This document shows, in pieces, positions 1 through 10,300 of a stretch of DNA of 37,895 nt. The DNA comes from Purshia tridentata (Eukaryota; Streptophyta; Magnoliopsida; Rosales; Rosaceae). The stretch lies in NCBI GenBank assembly GCA_003254885.1, contig QANT01001471.1:1-37895 (forward strand), in the 5' to 3' direction. Every line of letters starts with the position of its first letter. The first letter of the stretch is position 1. The notes under the pieces are model-generated. The model was not told the origin of the DNA. It worked only from the letters and a program-made list of their open reading frames with translations, and did not search any database. Made by a program: the position numbers and the translations under genes.

Positions 1-390
1 CATATTCAGCCCTTTTTTTCACAATTTCACCTCTAGCCGTTCTCTGCTCATTATTTCACCTTTTCCATTAATCGATCTCCTTCTACTATGCTATTGGATG
101 GCTACCGGACAAAACTCCCTTGTGGCCGCTGGACGAAGCCCTTTATCGTTGGACCACTTGTGAGTCTCCCTCTTTGCTTCAGTTTTGAGTTTTTGTTTTT
201 TAATTTGTTTGAATATAATAATTATGTATTCCATATTTGTGATTGAAGTTAAATTTGTGAAAAATTATTGGATTCTTTGTAATTATTGGATTGGGTCTGT
301 TGATGCCAAAAATCTCCAGTAATGATAATTGGTCAACAAAAATTGTTCACGATCATCTTGAGAAGCCAAATTCCATCTTCAATCGTCGCC
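1..390. other. No gene recognised; AT-rich leader-like sequence
   Basis: I see no convincing coding sequence here. The first 170 bases are pyrimidine-rich with short C/T runs, followed by an AT-rich stretch. It could be leader or LTR sequence of the retroelement whose LTR-like fragment follows, but nothing proves that. Confidence 0.4.
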
Positions 391-393
391 CAC

Positions 394-830
394 AAATGCG
401 GAGGGGGGTGTACCTGCAAAAAACACTCCGATGCCAAAATGAGTCCAGATTCAGTGTGTTTCTTCATTTTTTCCATTGTCTCCGTCCTCCATTGCGTGGA
501 GGTATATTACCTCTTTATAGCCAAGCAGGCCTTCCCGTTATCTTTTACGTTCACCCCTTTATTTCTCTCATTAAACCTTCTTGATGAGCCTGGTTGTGGG
601 GGTTTTTTTCGTGGGTGGTATTATGGTGGTAAATGGGCTATTATTCTAATTAAAGAGGGGGGTTATCCTTTGTTCCGGGCTTAAGTTTATACTTTGCCTT
701 TCGGGCTTTACTTCCGTTATTTGGGGCTTTCATACTGTTATTTCGGACTGGGCCTTATTGCTTTTCGGGTTTAGGCCCAGACATTTTTAACATCCACAAT
801 GCCCCCTTTTCTTTCTTTATACACATTTTT
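394..830 (+). repeat. LTR-like fragment of a plant retroelement, copy A
   Basis: The block contains the phrase GTGTACCTGCA...ACACTCCGATGC, which is common in LTRs of dicot retroelements, and ends in a pyrimidine-rich segment with CCACAATGCCCCCTTTT. The same landmarks occur in the same order and orientation at 35135-35550, with substantial divergence between them. The two copies therefore belong to one repeat family at opposite ends of the window. Open frames inside it (for example 291-684) have no recognisable domain and are judged spurious. Exact ends, a TG...CA boundary and target duplications were not found. Confidence 0.6.
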
Positions 831-969
831 TAGTATGAAGAAAGAAAATTATATAGAGCAAAAATAATTCATGAAAAGAGGGTACTAAATGTGTACCTTT
901 CAGAGCTTGCCCCCAATCTTTTGGGGCTGCACACCTTTGATTGAAGTTTGAGGCAATGTGCCTTTAGTT

Positions 970-1081
970 CGAAGCTCTTAGCTTTTGTTCGAACTTTCGA
1001 AGCTCTTAGCTTTTGTTCGAACTTTCAAAGCTCTGGGCTTTTGTTTGAACTTTCGAAGCTCTCGGTTTTTGTTCGAAAGTT
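970..1081. repeat. Four-copy 28-bp tandem repeat
   Basis: Units begin at 970, 998, 1026 and 1054, each starting CGAAGCTC or CAAAGCTC and containing TTTTGTT(C/T)GAACTTT. The first two units are identical and the last two diverge slightly. It lies just downstream of LTR-like copy A and is probably part of the same retroelement. Confidence 0.85.
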
Positions 1082-1099
1082 TGAGGCTCCGTGCCTTTA

Positions 1100-2550
1100 T
1101 TGACTTTCAAATACACATTTTCCATGCCACTTTCCCTGGAATGTAGGTCCAAATATATTTGGAGGAGTATAAACTTTATTTCCTTATGCTATTTAATCTA
1201 TATGTTCTATAGCATGCGATATAATCATAGAATTTCATCTACGAAAATGATCAAAATCATTCAATTATTTTTTAGAGAGTGAGGTAAAGAATCCTTAGCT
1301 TTTCAGGGTGGAAATAGCGATTGATCCCACCATGTGAGCTAGATGTCACACACATTGGGATCGCACCTATTTTTTCTTGCCATTGTGCCTTAAGAACATC
1401 TAGCTCTTATGACGGCCCTTTTTTCTTCTTCCGTTGTGTGGTGCATTGATGCCCCCTTCTCCAAACTCTTGGTAAGTCTAATTGGGTTATGCCTTTTCCC
1501 AGCTTACAGGGATGATCGGTCTAATATGTCTCTGCATCAAGTCTATTTTTGCAAACTGAGAATATGAGAGTCAAAAGAATTTAAGGATTCCGTCTAGTAT
1601 TCATAGGGTTTATTTGACAAATTTGCACAGCCAAATAAATAAAGAAGACGTAATTAGATAGAAATTCTTATCTGTTGGAGCTCAGCTTGGAGCTATTCAA
1701 GGTCGGGGTTTGTTGCATGAAGTCTGTTCGGAACTTTTTGGGTATGGCTTCAGGGGTAAGCGGGTGTTCATTCTCGACCCCCCTTTTTTTTTTACTTCAA
1801 ATTCTTGCATCTCTCTGAGCTGTTCGTATTCAAAGGGCAATAACTTTCTCCCTATACTTCCGAATTACGAACTGTAAAATTTCTTGGAAAGCTAATATCC
1901 GTGTCCTTCCAAAGGTATGTAGCTCATTATCTAGTTCTCTCTGAATTGGTACAGTTTAATCCGAAAAGTTGGCTGATCTGCAGAGGAAATCAGTTCACAG
2001 GAGCAGGGTGCACTCTCAAATTTTTAGAAAAATGATCACAGCTCCGATTGTCCTGAAAATTGGTGGAATAATAGTAGACATCCATAGTTTCTTGCACGAA
2101 AATATCCAGGCGTTTTGGAGTTATAGGTCAGTACAGTTTCAGTTTTCACTCAAGCTTGAAATATGGAAATAGCCATTTGTTCACCAAATTTCAAGTTTGA
2201 GTGAGAGGTATCTCAAAGTCCCAAATCAGTCGGTATTGAGTAATAAAATCAAGTTTCAGTGACCTACTATTATCCAAACAAAGTCCAGTTAAGATTAACT
2301 CAAGAGAAATACACAGACAAGTGAAAAAAATATACGTGCAAAGAGGAATTTACTTTCTAGACTTGCAGATTTTACGGTCAACTTAGAAATGTCACCAAAA
2401 ATTCATCCGAGGTCAGATTGAGGTGATCTTGGTCTTAAAACGACCATTGTTATGTCTAGTTTCTGCTCACCAGAAATCAGCTCGAGAAACCTTACCAGTC
2501 AATACAGTTTAATTAATAAAAAATGATGGTAATTTGGGGAGCATGATTTC
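1100..2550. other. No gene recognised; degenerate retroelement-like sequence
   Basis: No open frame here has recognisable protein similarity. Around 1838-1960 the wording (cells of the type AACTTTCTCCCTATACTTCCG) resembles internal LTR sequence of plant Ty3/gypsy elements, but that is an impression, not an alignment. A short inverted repeat inside is listed separately. Confidence 0.35.
2147..2203. repeat. Short inverted repeat (16-nt arms)
   Basis: CACTCAAGCTTGAAAT at 2147-2162 is matched, with one mismatch, by the reverse complement of 2188-2203. The 25-base spacer would give a hairpin. No neighbouring gene uses it; it may be a structural part of a decayed LTR. Confidence 0.7.
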
Positions 2551-2890
2551 TCATAAATATGGCATTCCTACAAATTCAAAAAATCTCCGAGCCTTATGAT
2601 TACCTCCTCGGGACGTGCCCGGGCGATCGAGTTCCTGTTTCAAGCCCTTCTTTTGGAGAAATGGCTGCTGAAGATCCAATTCAAGGAGATCTTCCTACTG
2701 CCACGAATGTTGACGCTTCGATGCTCCCTTCATCTTCAACGGTCGATGGTTCTGATTCTCCGAGCGAGAGATAGTTATGAGGAATTCATCTCTCTGTGTG
2801 AATTCAACTTGCGTGTGTGCCTTCTGTAATCTGTTTTCCCGCTTTTTCTCATTCTAATAAAATATGAACTATTAAATACATTTTTCTTTC
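2551..2890 (+). other. No assigned gene; short open frame of unknown origin
   Basis: A 37-codon open stretch starts with ATG at 2661 and ends at 2774. It is rich in Ser, Pro, Thr and Asp and might be a piece of a retroelement gag-like protein. There is no motif to support a function, and an overlapping frame is also open, so it is not called as a gene. Confidence 0.2.
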
Positions 2891-2936
2891 ATATGTCAAG
2901 TACGTTTGGTGTTTTGATCGAAAATATTCGTAGCAT

Positions 2937-3260
2937 CCGCAATTTCTCGAACGCCTTCTTTCGAACGTTCAATACTTCAATCGAATATTCAATGCTCCAA
3001 TTGAAGATGTTCATAGCGTACGCAATTTCTCGAACGCCTTCTTTCGAACATTCAATGCTTCGATCGAAGATGTTCATAGCGTACGCATTTTTCTCAAACG
3101 TCCTCTTTCGAACATTCACTGCTTCGATCGAAGACATTCGTAGCGTACGTGGTTTCTTTGAACGTCATCCTTTCGAGCGTTCAGTGCTTCGATGGAAGAC
3201 GTCCATAACATATGCATTTTCTTGAACGTCTTTTTCCAAACGTTCAAAGTCTTTATTTCG
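2937..3260. repeat. Tandem array of about five 63-bp units with internal palindromes
   Basis: Well-defined units run 3021-3083, 3084-3147 and 3148-3212, flanked by diverged units at 2937-3020 and 3213-3260. Each unit contains a (T)TTCGAACGTTCA-like segment and a CTTCGATCGAAG-like segment, both near-perfect palindromes, then a GTTCATAGCGTA-like end. The array stays open for 110 codons on the plus strand and 82 on the minus strand. That follows from the repeat structure and is not evidence of a protein. Confidence 0.85.
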
Positions 3261-3285
3261 TTTTCAAGAAGAGATGCTCAGTTTT

Positions 3286-3795
3286 CATTCAAATTCATCA
3301 GTTGTTATTAATACTACTCCTCGAAAAAGTATCATGCATGAAGAAATAATGAACAAGAGCACTTTCAAACATAATTATTATTATTATTATTTTTTTTAAA
3401 TGCATGGCGTTCTAAGGTCTCGGCAAGTCCTTCCCAGTTCGGAGTTCTCGAAGTTTGTAGGCCCCTTTTCCGAAGTCTGTCATGACTTCGTAAGGGCCTT
3501 CCCATACTTTTTTAAACTTTCCGGATTCTAGTAGTTCTTCCGATTTCATTCAAATTCATCAGTTGTTATTAATACTACCCTTCGAAAAAGTATCATGCAT
3601 GAAGAAATAATGAACAAGAGCACTTTCAAACATAATTTTTTTTTTTAATGAATGGCGTTCCAAGGTCTCGGCAAGTCCTTCCCAATTCGGAGTTCTCGAA
3701 ATTTGTAGGCCCCTTTTCCGAAGACTGCCATGACTTCGTAAGGGCCTTCCCATACTTTCTTAAACTTTCCGGATTCTAGTAGTTCTTCCGATTTG
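3286..3795. repeat. 261-bp tandem duplication
   Basis: The sequence from 3286 repeats from 3547 with few differences. Both copies hold the same 60-base stretch starting CATTCAAATTCATCAG, a variable ATT/T run, and then the end of a gypsy pol frame on the minus strand. The copies differ mainly in the length of the ATT/T tract and at scattered substitutions, so the duplication happened after the pol fragment was already isolated. Confidence 0.9.
3395..3546 (-). pseudogene. Ty3/gypsy pol C-terminal fragment, first copy (broken)
   Basis: Read on the minus strand, this encodes the end of a Ty3/gypsy integrase region, with the characteristic GPYEV...GAYKLREL and DLPRP phrases. In this copy the Trp of the usual PRPWNA ending is replaced by a TAG stop. 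It is the duplicate of the fragment at 3645-3800. Only about 45 codons remain and there is no upstream pol sequence in the window, so it is a non-functional relic. Confidence 0.8.
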
Positions 3796-3800
3796 GGTCC
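3645..3800 (-). pseudogene. Ty3/gypsy pol C-terminal fragment, second copy
   Basis: On the minus strand this frame reads from GPKSEELLESGKFKKVW through EGPYEV and GAYKF to DLPRPWNAIH and a TAA stop at 3645-3647. That is the normal end of plant Ty3/gypsy polyproteins (integrase C-terminal region). About 50 codons are present. The rest of pol is missing and the fragment lies inside a 261-bp tandem duplication. The lineage cannot be fixed from so little; the wording resembles the TAT group. Confidence 0.82.
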
Positions 3801-4330
3801 TTAGTCCACAATTCGTTTTAAAACTCAATCTCTAATTCTAAAAATAGTGAGCATCTCGCACTATACGAATACAACATATACAGTTTTATCATGGAATAAT
3901 AGTCTCACATGAAGATGAGTGATCACATGGCAGTAATATTGTGCAAATATAGTAGATTCAAAGACAATTCACATAAGCACAATAAACAACATGGTAAGGA
4001 AGAAGTTAAAGTAACGAATTCTTAGCTTCCTTTAGTTTCCAATCTGGAGTACATAGTGGCTGAGTTTTTCTTGCTCTTAGTCCACCGAATGTGTAGCCCG
4101 TATTCAAATGCCTAGAAGTTCCCATCTCTGCTGCTTTTTGCTTGGCCGTGCCATGGATCCTAGCATGCTTGCATCAACAATTTCTTAGTCGTTTCATCAA
4201 TCATCCTCTCATAGTACCTATTGATTGAATTTTATGCTACCCCTGCTCATGGAACAATATATCCATTCATCTAGAAATATATTGACAATATATAGCATAG
4301 TGTAAAATAAGTTTAGATAATTTCCTTCTA
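3801..4330. other. No gene seen
   Basis: AT-rich sequence without a recognisable coding frame, RNA gene or complete mobile element. Confidence 0.5.
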
Positions 4331-4334
4331 GCAT

Positions 4335-4960
4335 GAACAGAGGCTTCTTCGAGAAACCTATGAGGAGCATCGGTTCAGGTCTACCATTGATCAAGCTTCT
4401 CAGATGTCAGTGCGTTCGGAGGTTGATCGAGTTTGGTCCTTCGTTCGGGTCGAACTCGTCGCGGGTCAAGCTTGCGCTTAGGGGCAGGTCGTAAAGCTGG
4501 GTCGATCTCCTTGCAGGTTGGAGCTTTCTTCGAGCCGTGCCCGCAGGTCGGAGCATGTCAGGACAGGAAGGAGCAAGTTGCAGCTTCCCCGAGTTCTTGT
4601 CGAACTAGGTCCGTTTCCTCGCAGTGGTCGAGCTTGCAGCTTCGTCGAAGCCCAAGCTCATCACATTGTCGGGTTCAAAGTTAGCCACGTCGAAGGTTGC
4701 TACAGTTCACAAGCTTGCATGTTGGAGGTTGGTCGAGCACGTCGTGCTGTTATGACATCGGAGCTTGTTGTTCGGAACTCGTAGCTCATAGGTTGCAGCT
4801 TGCTGGGTTGATGTTCGAAAACTGATCGAGCTCGTCGAGACTGGAGCGTACGTTCACGCGTTCAGGTGGCTGCCCGCTGCGAGTCGAGTTCGAAGTCAGC
4901 CACGACGAGGTCCATATTGGAGCTTGCAGTTCGTTGGAGTAGCAAGCCTAGGACATACAC
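4335..4960 (+). pseudogene. Possible retroelement ORF remnant, GC-rich
   Basis: An open stretch at 4335-4481 starts EQRLLRETYEEHRF and continues as a charged helix-like sequence before a TAG. It looks like a piece of a retroelement gag-type protein. Downstream to 4960 the DNA is much richer in G and C than its surroundings. It repeats short phrases such as GGTCGAGCT, GGAGCTTGCAG and GTCGAGC, so several frames stay open at once. I do not recognise a domain; the retroelement origin is inferred from style only. Confidence 0.25.
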
Positions 4961-4969
4961 TACTTACAA

Positions 4970-6080
4970 TGACATGCTCGAGCATAACAACGAAACAGCC
5001 TTCGTGTTGTCTTGCCTCTTCATGATTGCTTTTTCCTTCGGAACCTCCGCTTCGGGGTCGGCGATGCAATTCTTCTTGTTGTTGGCATCCCTGGGTAAAG
5101 CACCCTTATTTGAGGTGCCATCAGCACGCCAAAAGAGAATTTTAGTCTTTTCTAAAAAGCATTGCAATCAAGAAAAAAGAAGCTAGAACGACTCTAGGCT
5201 AGGGACTAATAGACGGAATTGGCCCTGCCAACCACAAGAAGCGGCTATTGAGACAGAAGCTTCAACACCTTTTGATTTGATGTCATTCGGGGTACATATA
5301 TACCACCTGTCGCTCAATCTCGTTATGGATTTGAATCTAAAATTTCCTCTTTTTGAACGCTTCATAAGAAAAAAATACGTAATGAGATCCGACGCCAAGA
5401 AGTGAAGAAAGACGTGTGGCTTGGAAGATCTATTATCCGAACGATTACTATCCAAGCTCGATTATCCAGGATTTACTATTCATTTCGGGGGTGCCTGTTC
5501 AACATATCTTTAGAGAGGCTAACGGCGATCGCCTTGCCCGGCTCCAATAGTTCTACTAAGCTATCAATAGAAGGAACTGAGCGCAGCGAAGTGAAGAAGA
5601 AAAGAGAGTTGTTTTATGGGCAGAACAGGTCTTAATAGCAAGTACTTTATCCGCGCTCGTTGCACGGTAAACCAATACTATCTCTCTTCTTCATGCTTAG
5701 CTTAATGGTGGAGCTGCCTGACATAAGGGGTTTGGAAGATGCTAACTAATCCCCATGCTAGCAAAGAAAGTCGCTTCCTGACGCTTCCGGGAAGAAGAAG
5801 GGTTCTCTTCCAGTGACCAGATTAGATCCAGTATCACCGACCACTTCTTCAGACGTAGTTCTTCTTGATACTTCAAAGAACGACGTAGAGATGTCTGTAT
5901 CCAAGAACCTCTAAGTCCCACTTCAGCGGGTTAGAAGTCTTGTCCTTATCAGGTCAAGACAAGACTTGTATACTTTATGTTTGGTCTGATTTTCCCTTAA
6001 TACTTGAATAAGGCAATCAGGGTTCTTTGACTGGTGATGCCGTGGCTAGCAAATCTATAGTGCTGGGTTAGATGCTTGGC
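4970..6080. other. Mitochondrial-like DNA, block 1 (NUMT)
   Basis: The sequence changes here to the balanced-composition, purine-run style of plant mitochondrial intergenic DNA. The phrase GAGCGCAGCGAAGTGAAGAAG near 5580 has reverse-strand relatives in block 2 (TTCACTGCGTTCAGA at about 10844 and 11420), which ties the two blocks together. No complete mitochondrial gene is recognised. A 26-codon frame at 5325-5404 and the open frame around 4866-5186 have no family I can name. Ends are approximate. Confidence 0.55.
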
Positions 6081-6232
6081 TCCAGTCTTTAGATATTTGT
6101 GAATGAGATGGGTAATTCTTTGATTAGCAGTCTCCGAGAGTGTGCTCTAGTAGAACTTTCGGCTACAGTTGCCGATGAGGTCTTTTTTGAGTCACTGGGC
6201 TTTGATCCGTATTCTCTAAGCGGAGTCGTGCT

Positions 6233-6691
6233 TTGTTCATTGCAAGTGTTGAGTTTGAGGCAAAGCGGAAGAAGTTCGATCCGGATGTGATCTTGGAGAA
6301 GAAGAACGTCATCGTGGCAGAGGTAGTAGCTCAAGCTAAAGAACTTGAGAAGACCTTGGAGGAAAAGATGAACTTGCTTGATGCATGCCACGCTGTACGC
6401 AAGGATCTGAAGACCGCCCACTCATCTTTGCAGGAGCAGATCATTGAGTTGGAAAGGAAGCTGTCGGGTTTGCGGAACTAAGCTTCATCTCTTATGGAAA
6501 AGCTGGATGAGTGTAATGACAAAGAGTCCGAGCTAGAGTCGCAGATGGAATCTGCTGCATAGGACATAGAAAGCTTGTCGATGAGGGTCGTTCTTGCCGA
6601 GCATGAGTATGAACGTGCAGCATCTTCCCTTTATGTTTATAGGGAGAAGATTCTGGGGCTGCAAAAGTCCGTTGAGACAGTTGGGCTTTGA
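6233..6691 (+). pseudogene. Coiled-coil tail of a gag-like retroelement protein, broken
   Basis: One frame runs from 6233 to a TGA near 6689-6691, interrupted by TAA at 6479-6481 and TAG at about 6560. It encodes a long helical, Glu/Lys/Leu-rich sequence (for example EKKNVIVAEVV, KELEKTLEEK, LQEQIIELERK). This is the type of C-terminal coiled coil found in the gag-only PF04195 family protein at 35893-37646. The N-terminal domain is absent here. Mitochondrial-like blocks lie on both sides, so it is probably part of a retroelement that landed in, or was joined to, the NUMT. It is non-functional. Confidence 0.6.
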
Positions 6692-6839
6692 GCTTTCTTG
6701 CTTTGTCTGCCTTGGACATCTTCATAGGTTTGATTTTACTTTCTTTATGCCGATAGGACATACCTATAAACTTGGTTTGATTTTTTGGTATTATATATGC
6801 ATGAATTCCATGGTTTGATTTTGCCTTTTACACTCTTGC

Positions 6840-7370
6840 TTAGGAGTTGCTTACACCCGGTAGGACATGGTTAATCTGCTCTTTCATCTTGAATGGGACA
6901 AATTGTGAATCTACTCCTGGCTTATGAGGAAAAAAGGGCTTTTTGATGTTGTTTTGCCGTTCATAGTTTATACTCATGCAGGCCAAAAGTAAATAGTTTA
7001 GTCTCATGTTCAGGAGACTGTCCCTAATTTATACTCATGGTGGGTAGTAAAGAGTTAATCCTCATATTCAGGTGAATAAGGTACATCTCATTTAATGAAG
7101 TTTTGGTCCGGGGAGCACTCCGGTGGGCAAAGTTTACTTGGGGATGTTGAATATGAGATGTACGTTGGTGGGACAATGACTATATGTTCCGGTGGGACAG
7201 GGTAGTTATCGTTTTGGTGAGACTGAGGTAAGTGAAGTGATACAACTTAGACTTACACAATTGTAAGACTGCTTAGGTAGTTTAGGCTCGTGCCTAGGAG
7301 CGTCTTTGAGTTGTACACCTGGTGGGACTGGGCAAGTAAGCTTGTACTCGCCGGTGGGACAGTAGTTTTA
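6840..7370. repeat. Dispersed GGTGGGAC-type repeat region
   Basis: Variants of CCGGTGGGACA recur near 6857, 7120, 7163, 7190, 7213, 7318 and 7351. Phrases such as TATACTCATG and CTCATATTCAGG recur at 6968-7073. The region follows the coiled-coil relic and probably represents the untranslated 3' part of the same retroelement. No gene is seen. Confidence 0.55.
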
Positions 7371-10300
7371 TTGAGATCTTTTCTCTCCCTTACCTACCTT
7401 AAAGCTGCCTTAGATGCTCTTGTTGGATCCAATCCAGAAGAAGTGGGTATGGATTTTGATCTCGATCTGGTCTACTGGTGCAACATTCGCTTAGTCAACT
7501 CATGGTAGTGCTACTGATGTCGGTGCTGGACCCGGAACAGCTGCTGGACCGAGTTAATCGACAGGATCTACAGCTACCCCTCCAAATGGAATTGGTTTGG
7601 TAGGAATGCTCGTTCAAATGGAATCGGAACTGTGACTCGCTCCAACTACGGCAGTAAGCCACCCAAAGGTAGGAATGCCGTGAACCCTGGAATTGGCCGA
7701 GATGCGGCTACCTTGGAGTAATAATAAGAAAATTCTATGGTGCGCGAGAATTCCAGTTTAATGAGCCTTCTTTGCTCCGTGCGCTTTGCCCCCATAGGAA
7801 TTCTATAAGATTTCCTCCGTAAATCCGAGTGTGGTAGTGCCGGGGTGCGCTTCGTATGCTTCCTCCGTCCCTGCATATGGATCGGAATCTGGATCCGGAT
7901 AGAATGAAATGCCTTGATAGCAAAGCCAACTAGCAGAGCCGATGCGAGGATCGGTGGGATGCCGTAGCTTTAAGAGAGAGGGGCGAATAAGTCCACTTTG
8001 CTACCTCTGAATAGACGAGAAGCTAAAAATATATGTTTTAATCTCTTTGAGGAGAATCCATGTAGGGTGGGTAATCTCAAGAAAAAAAGGGCCTTTAGAG
8101 CCCGCTTCCTAATCCTGATGATCCATCTAGACGCGAAAACCCCCTTCTTTCTCATGGGCAGAGAGCGGCTATGGCGGTGCACCTATACATCTTGATGAAC
8201 CTTACACAATGGTAGATCATCCATTATTTGATGGCTCACATTACACACTTAATGAGCTGCTCTATTAATCAATTATTCCAGATCCGTTTTAAAAAGGGTT
8301 TTCATAAGTTGAATAAAATACAAAGGGGTCCCCAGACCTTGGGGTAAGGCATTTTCGGACAAACACCTACACGTAACCATGACCAACTTCCAGTCATGCT
8401 TACCGATTATAAGGAGGTGCGTGAATTCGTTTAGCTTTCTTCGGCCAGATGAACATCCCTTACGGCCAGGGAATCGGAAACCCGCTCCGCTACCATAGAA
8501 TGTTCTTCAGTATATTTCGTTTCGGAGCCTTGAGACCAGGCTTATGTCTTTATTTCTGCTCGACCACAATTTCTTTTTATTTCGTTTTAATCGAGGTTGT
8601 TTATCTATGCTTTCGCCGAGCCTACGGTGCCTGTTTCACTATGGGTGTGTTTGGGCCCTGAGATGAAATCCGTGAAGAGAAATACCGAATAAACGGAGCG
8701 CCAAAGACTCTTATTTCTCACCGGTATCCACATCGGCTCAATTGAGCGACTCCGGAACCTTACCTTACTTTTCGTGGTTTGAAAGAGTTGATTCAAGATC
8801 TGCTTGTCCCTCGCAAACCTGTACGCTGCAGGGGGTTGGTCCAACCAAGAAGAACTGGCACTTGCCTTGAGTAAATGGAGATCTTCCCTTGCCACTTATT
8901 TCTTCTTCACTTTGTTCAATTCCTCTCCCTCTCCCTAAGGTCGAGCTAGTAAACTCCCTAAGGTCGAGCCACTTCGTTCCTTTAGTGCATATCACAATTC
9001 TCACATCATTGATTCTAGCGTAGCAGTTGTTAGTCTCCTCGTCGATTTGAATCGAAAGATCAACTTAAACTTACTTGTGCTCATCCCATTGGGTGATGAT
9101 AGACGCCCTGCGGCACTTATCAGTTAAACTGGATATCATTGGCAAAACTAGCCATGAGTTTATGACCTAAAGTGCGAGTAAACTGCCTTTTCATTCTTTA
9201 CGGCAGTGAATGACCTTTGTTCAAAATGACCGGGAAGACGAGACTCTTGAAGAGTAGATCATAGACCAAAGGGGAAGTGAAAGCGACTAGAGAATATCTA
9301 TCTTTATGTGTTACCGGGAAACAATGCGTTGAACGCGGAGAATCCGCTGCAGAAGCTCTTTACCTTGTCGGCGAATCGTAAAAGCAGCACCATTGGTGGA
9401 AACATCGGTACTATTATTATTATGCTGGACTAGGCGATTTAGCGAAGCCTGGAGTAGCCCCTCTAACCAAGCCTATAAAAGTGACGGAGTTCATGAGTCA
9501 GGCATTCGCCCATTATACGAGCATCTATTCTAATAAAATAGTTGTGTTCAAGGCCGAAACCACATAAAAAGAGAGATTAGTGAGGGACCGGGCTTTGTCC
9601 TTTAGTCCTCTGATAGTGAAATTGCTAAAAAAGAAAAAAAGGGATACACCAACCATCCGCTCCGAGCTGTGTACCTCCGTCTGGAATTGATTCACCTATT
9701 ACACGCATCAGCAACAGGAAAAGGAACTGTGGCTATCGCTAGCAGCCCCGGCCACAGTTCTCTTCCTCAGAGAGGAGTCGCCGGAAAGATGCCAATTCAT
9801 GCACTTTGATTGTTAGATTTTCGGGCATTTCCTTAAAGATAGACGGGAAACTTCCGCTTTGCCATCAGCAGTGTGCTTTCGCCTCGACCTGTTCGGTTTT
9901 GAGGTGGGAGTCCTCTTCTTTCACTTTCAGTTAAGTTAGTCGCCCGCATCTCTCTTTTAAGGTTTATAGCATTCTATGTAATATCGACCGGATGCGCTAG
10001 GTAGATTTCTCTTCTCTTCATCTCCATTCATTGAACTTGTTCCTCTGCGCGGAATAGAGATCCTTGTTTTGATTAGGAGAGAGAGGCGAGCCCCGCACCA
10101 AGGGCGTTCACCTACGAGACACCGGTGCCTCTTGACTTTCATGTGTTTTTCATGCGTTAGCTGCTTTCGCCCTTGTGCTAGTCGGGCACTTTCCCGCAGG
10201 TTCATATATTTTGGTTATATCTTGTGTGAGTGAATGAGGTAGTTTTACTTGCTCGCTTGTTAGCCACTGCCGTTTTAGTTGGATCAACTACCCCAGTTTA

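Noticed and set aside
2889..3225. Open frames of 110 codons (plus) and 82 codons (minus) over the same bases
   Set aside because: Both come from the 63-bp palindromic tandem array; there is no domain, and both strands cannot be genes.
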